NCBI RefSeq assembly: GCF_022179125.1
Contig: NZ_BPQG01000052.1
Coordinates: 59,845 to 123,844, forward strand
Origin: Methylobacterium cerastii
Lineage (GTDB): Bacteria; Pseudomonadota; Alphaproteobacteria; Rhizobiales; Beijerinckiaceae
Length of the DNA: 64,000 nucleotides
Direction of reading: 5' to 3'
Position 1 is the first letter of the stretch. Each line of letters starts with the position of its first letter. Below the pieces are notes generated by a model. The model did no database searches. It was not told the origin of the DNA and saw nothing but the letters and a program-made list of their open reading frames with translations. A program made the translations under genes and the position numbers. Below are positions 63,921 to 64,000 of the stretch, one piece after another.

Positions 63921-64000
63921 ATGTCCGCGCCCAGACTTTTCTCCCACGCTCGGTCAATGCGTGCCTTGGCCGGCACGAGAGCCATCCTTCCGGGACTGGG
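63921..64000 (+). CDS. Start of an unidentified gene (partial)
   Basis: An ATG with GGAG seven bases upstream opens a frame to the window end: MSAPRLFSHARSMRALAGTR and a few more residues. The AT-richer region before it looks like a promoter. There is too little sequence to assign a function. Confidence 0.4.
   Translation, partial: MSAPRLFSHARSMRALAGTRAILPGL

Overview
The window is high-GC alphaproteobacterial DNA, most likely from Methylobacterium/Methylorubrum or a close Rhizobiales relative. The reasons are the GC content, the rplI-DUF2232-rpsR-rpsF block, the order rpsB-tsf-pyrH-frr-cdsA-dxr-rseP-bamA-lpxD-fabZ-lpxA-lpxI-lpxB followed by gltA, gltX and comEC, and the style of small accessory genes (DUF29, BrnT, BLUF-like). 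The genus is an inference from gene order and protein style, not from a database search.

Region 1 (1-20.5 kb) is core chromosome. Reading right to left on the minus strand: rpsF-rpsR-DUF2232-rplI, dnaB, alr, radA and the start of cvpA. Reading right on the plus strand: pdxJ-acpS-lepB-rnc-era, an RsmC-type methyltransferase, an RsuA-type pseudouridine synthase, a membrane GGDEF protein, rpsB-tsf and pyrH. A BrnT-type toxin with a helix-turn-helix partner lies between tsf and pyrH.

Region 2 (20.5-40 kb) is the envelope block. It holds a BLUF-like protein without its photochemical residues, frr, cdsA and dxr. A TetR-controlled HlyD/DHA2 efflux pair is inserted before rseP-bamA-lpxD-fabZ-lpxA-lpxI-lpxB. 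gltA and gltX follow on the minus strand. uppS, which usually sits between frr and cdsA, is absent from this locus.

Region 3 (40-64 kb) is accessory. The comEC reading frame loses its homology after about 298 codons, and the sequence then becomes a metal and cobalamin island that runs to the window end. It holds arsH, arsR, arsC, arsB, an MFS exporter, a second arsR, an ACR3-type permease and a broken second copy of the MFS gene. A copper/silver-type RND pair (cusB/cusA-like) with two small exported proteins follows. Then come two transcription units, each led by a near-identical cobalamin riboswitch. The first encodes a BtuB-like receptor, BtuF, BtuC, BtuD, an unrecognised 320-residue protein and a stand-alone T4-Pnk-like kinase. 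The second encodes a siderophore-type TonB receptor and a DUF1624 membrane acyltransferase-like protein. A phosphoglycerate-mutase-like protein lacking its second catalytic histidine follows.

The most interesting candidate for something undescribed is the two-unit cobalamin regulon. In both units a conserved hairpin downstream of the riboswitch aptamer pairs with the Shine-Dalgarno sequence of the GTG-initiated receptor gene. Its operon also carries an unexplained protein and a polynucleotide-kinase-like enzyme.
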